From Priapulus caudatus (lineage: Eukaryota; Priapulida; Priapulimorpha; Priapulimorphida; Priapulidae), in NCBI RefSeq assembly GCF_000485595.1, contig NW_014577312.1, positions 149,883-201,764 on the forward strand: a stretch of 51,882 bases of DNA. The letters run 5' to 3'. Positions 51,831 through 51,882 of the stretch are shown one piece after another. How positions within the stretch are numbered: position 1 is the first letter of the stretch; each line of letters opens with the position of its first letter. A model generated the notes under the pieces. The model made no database searches and was not told the DNA's origin. It saw only the letters and a program-made list of their open reading frames with translations. Both the position numbers and the translations under genes were made by a program.

Positions 51831-51882
51831 ATATAATGCTAACTAAATACGAAATCTATTTACTACCAAATTCTTAATGTTT

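Larger units (their letters stand above)
48170..51882 (+). other. 3' untranslated region and downstream DNA
   Basis: No coding similarity was found. It contains a 15-bp tandem repeat (49890-50001, GCGTTAATCTTACAA), CGTGCG runs (50140-50190) and an AT-rich hairpin region (50500-50640). AATAAA motifs occur at 49160, 51722 and 51825; which one ends the transcript is unknown. Confidence 0.6.

Overview
The window is animal nuclear DNA. It holds most of one spliced plus-strand gene, an amphiphysin/BIN1-type protein with an N-terminal BAR domain and a C-terminal SH3 domain. Eighteen coding segments lie in gene order from 528 to 48169, and a nineteenth (23918-24035) sits out of order. All use GT-AG splice sites. 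Exon phases agree throughout, which is the main support for the model. The first coding exon, with the start codon and helix 0, lies upstream of the window. Phylum cannot be fixed from the sequence. The repeat-rich introns and the long, unfamiliar central region suggest an invertebrate, by inference only.

Layout: BAR exons are at 528-663, 3234-3424, 19801-19886, 20241-20316 and 20530-20666. The missing middle BAR exon is recognisable at 23918-24035, downstream of exons that should follow it. Next come a Ser/Pro/Thr-rich linker (21094-21248), a 698-nt Pro/Arg-rich exon (25156-25853), nine consecutive phase 0-0 exons (26384 to 44141) encoding an acidic, Val/Lys/Pro/Glu-rich region that ends in a heptad coiled coil, and two SH3 exons (45563-45669, with apparent sequence errors, and 48086-48169 with the stop). 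The predicted protein without exon 1 is about 1,140 residues, much longer than typical amphiphysins of about 600-700.

Most of the rest is intron and tandem repeat: four unrelated minisatellites of exactly 20-bp period in one intron (6.0-18.0 kb), a 7-kb array of a 17-bp unit (30.1-37.2 kb) whose reverse complement recurs at 40.5 kb, GA, CT, TA, CA and GCGTG tracts, short perfect palindromes, and several MITE-like inverted-repeat elements. Short duplications repeatedly abut exon boundaries. Some stretches (9.5-15.1, 15.8-16.9, 30-37 and 45.5-46.7 kb, and the displaced exon) carry many small indels. Together with N runs at 17723, 18046-18979 and 34112-34136, this looks like unpolished long-read or gap-filled assembly, so order and copy number there are uncertain.

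Function by family knowledge: the BAR dimer senses or makes membrane curvature, the central region is a flexible and probably spliced linker, and the SH3 domain binds proline-rich partners such as dynamin or synaptojanin. No second gene, RNA gene of high confidence, or CRISPR array was found.
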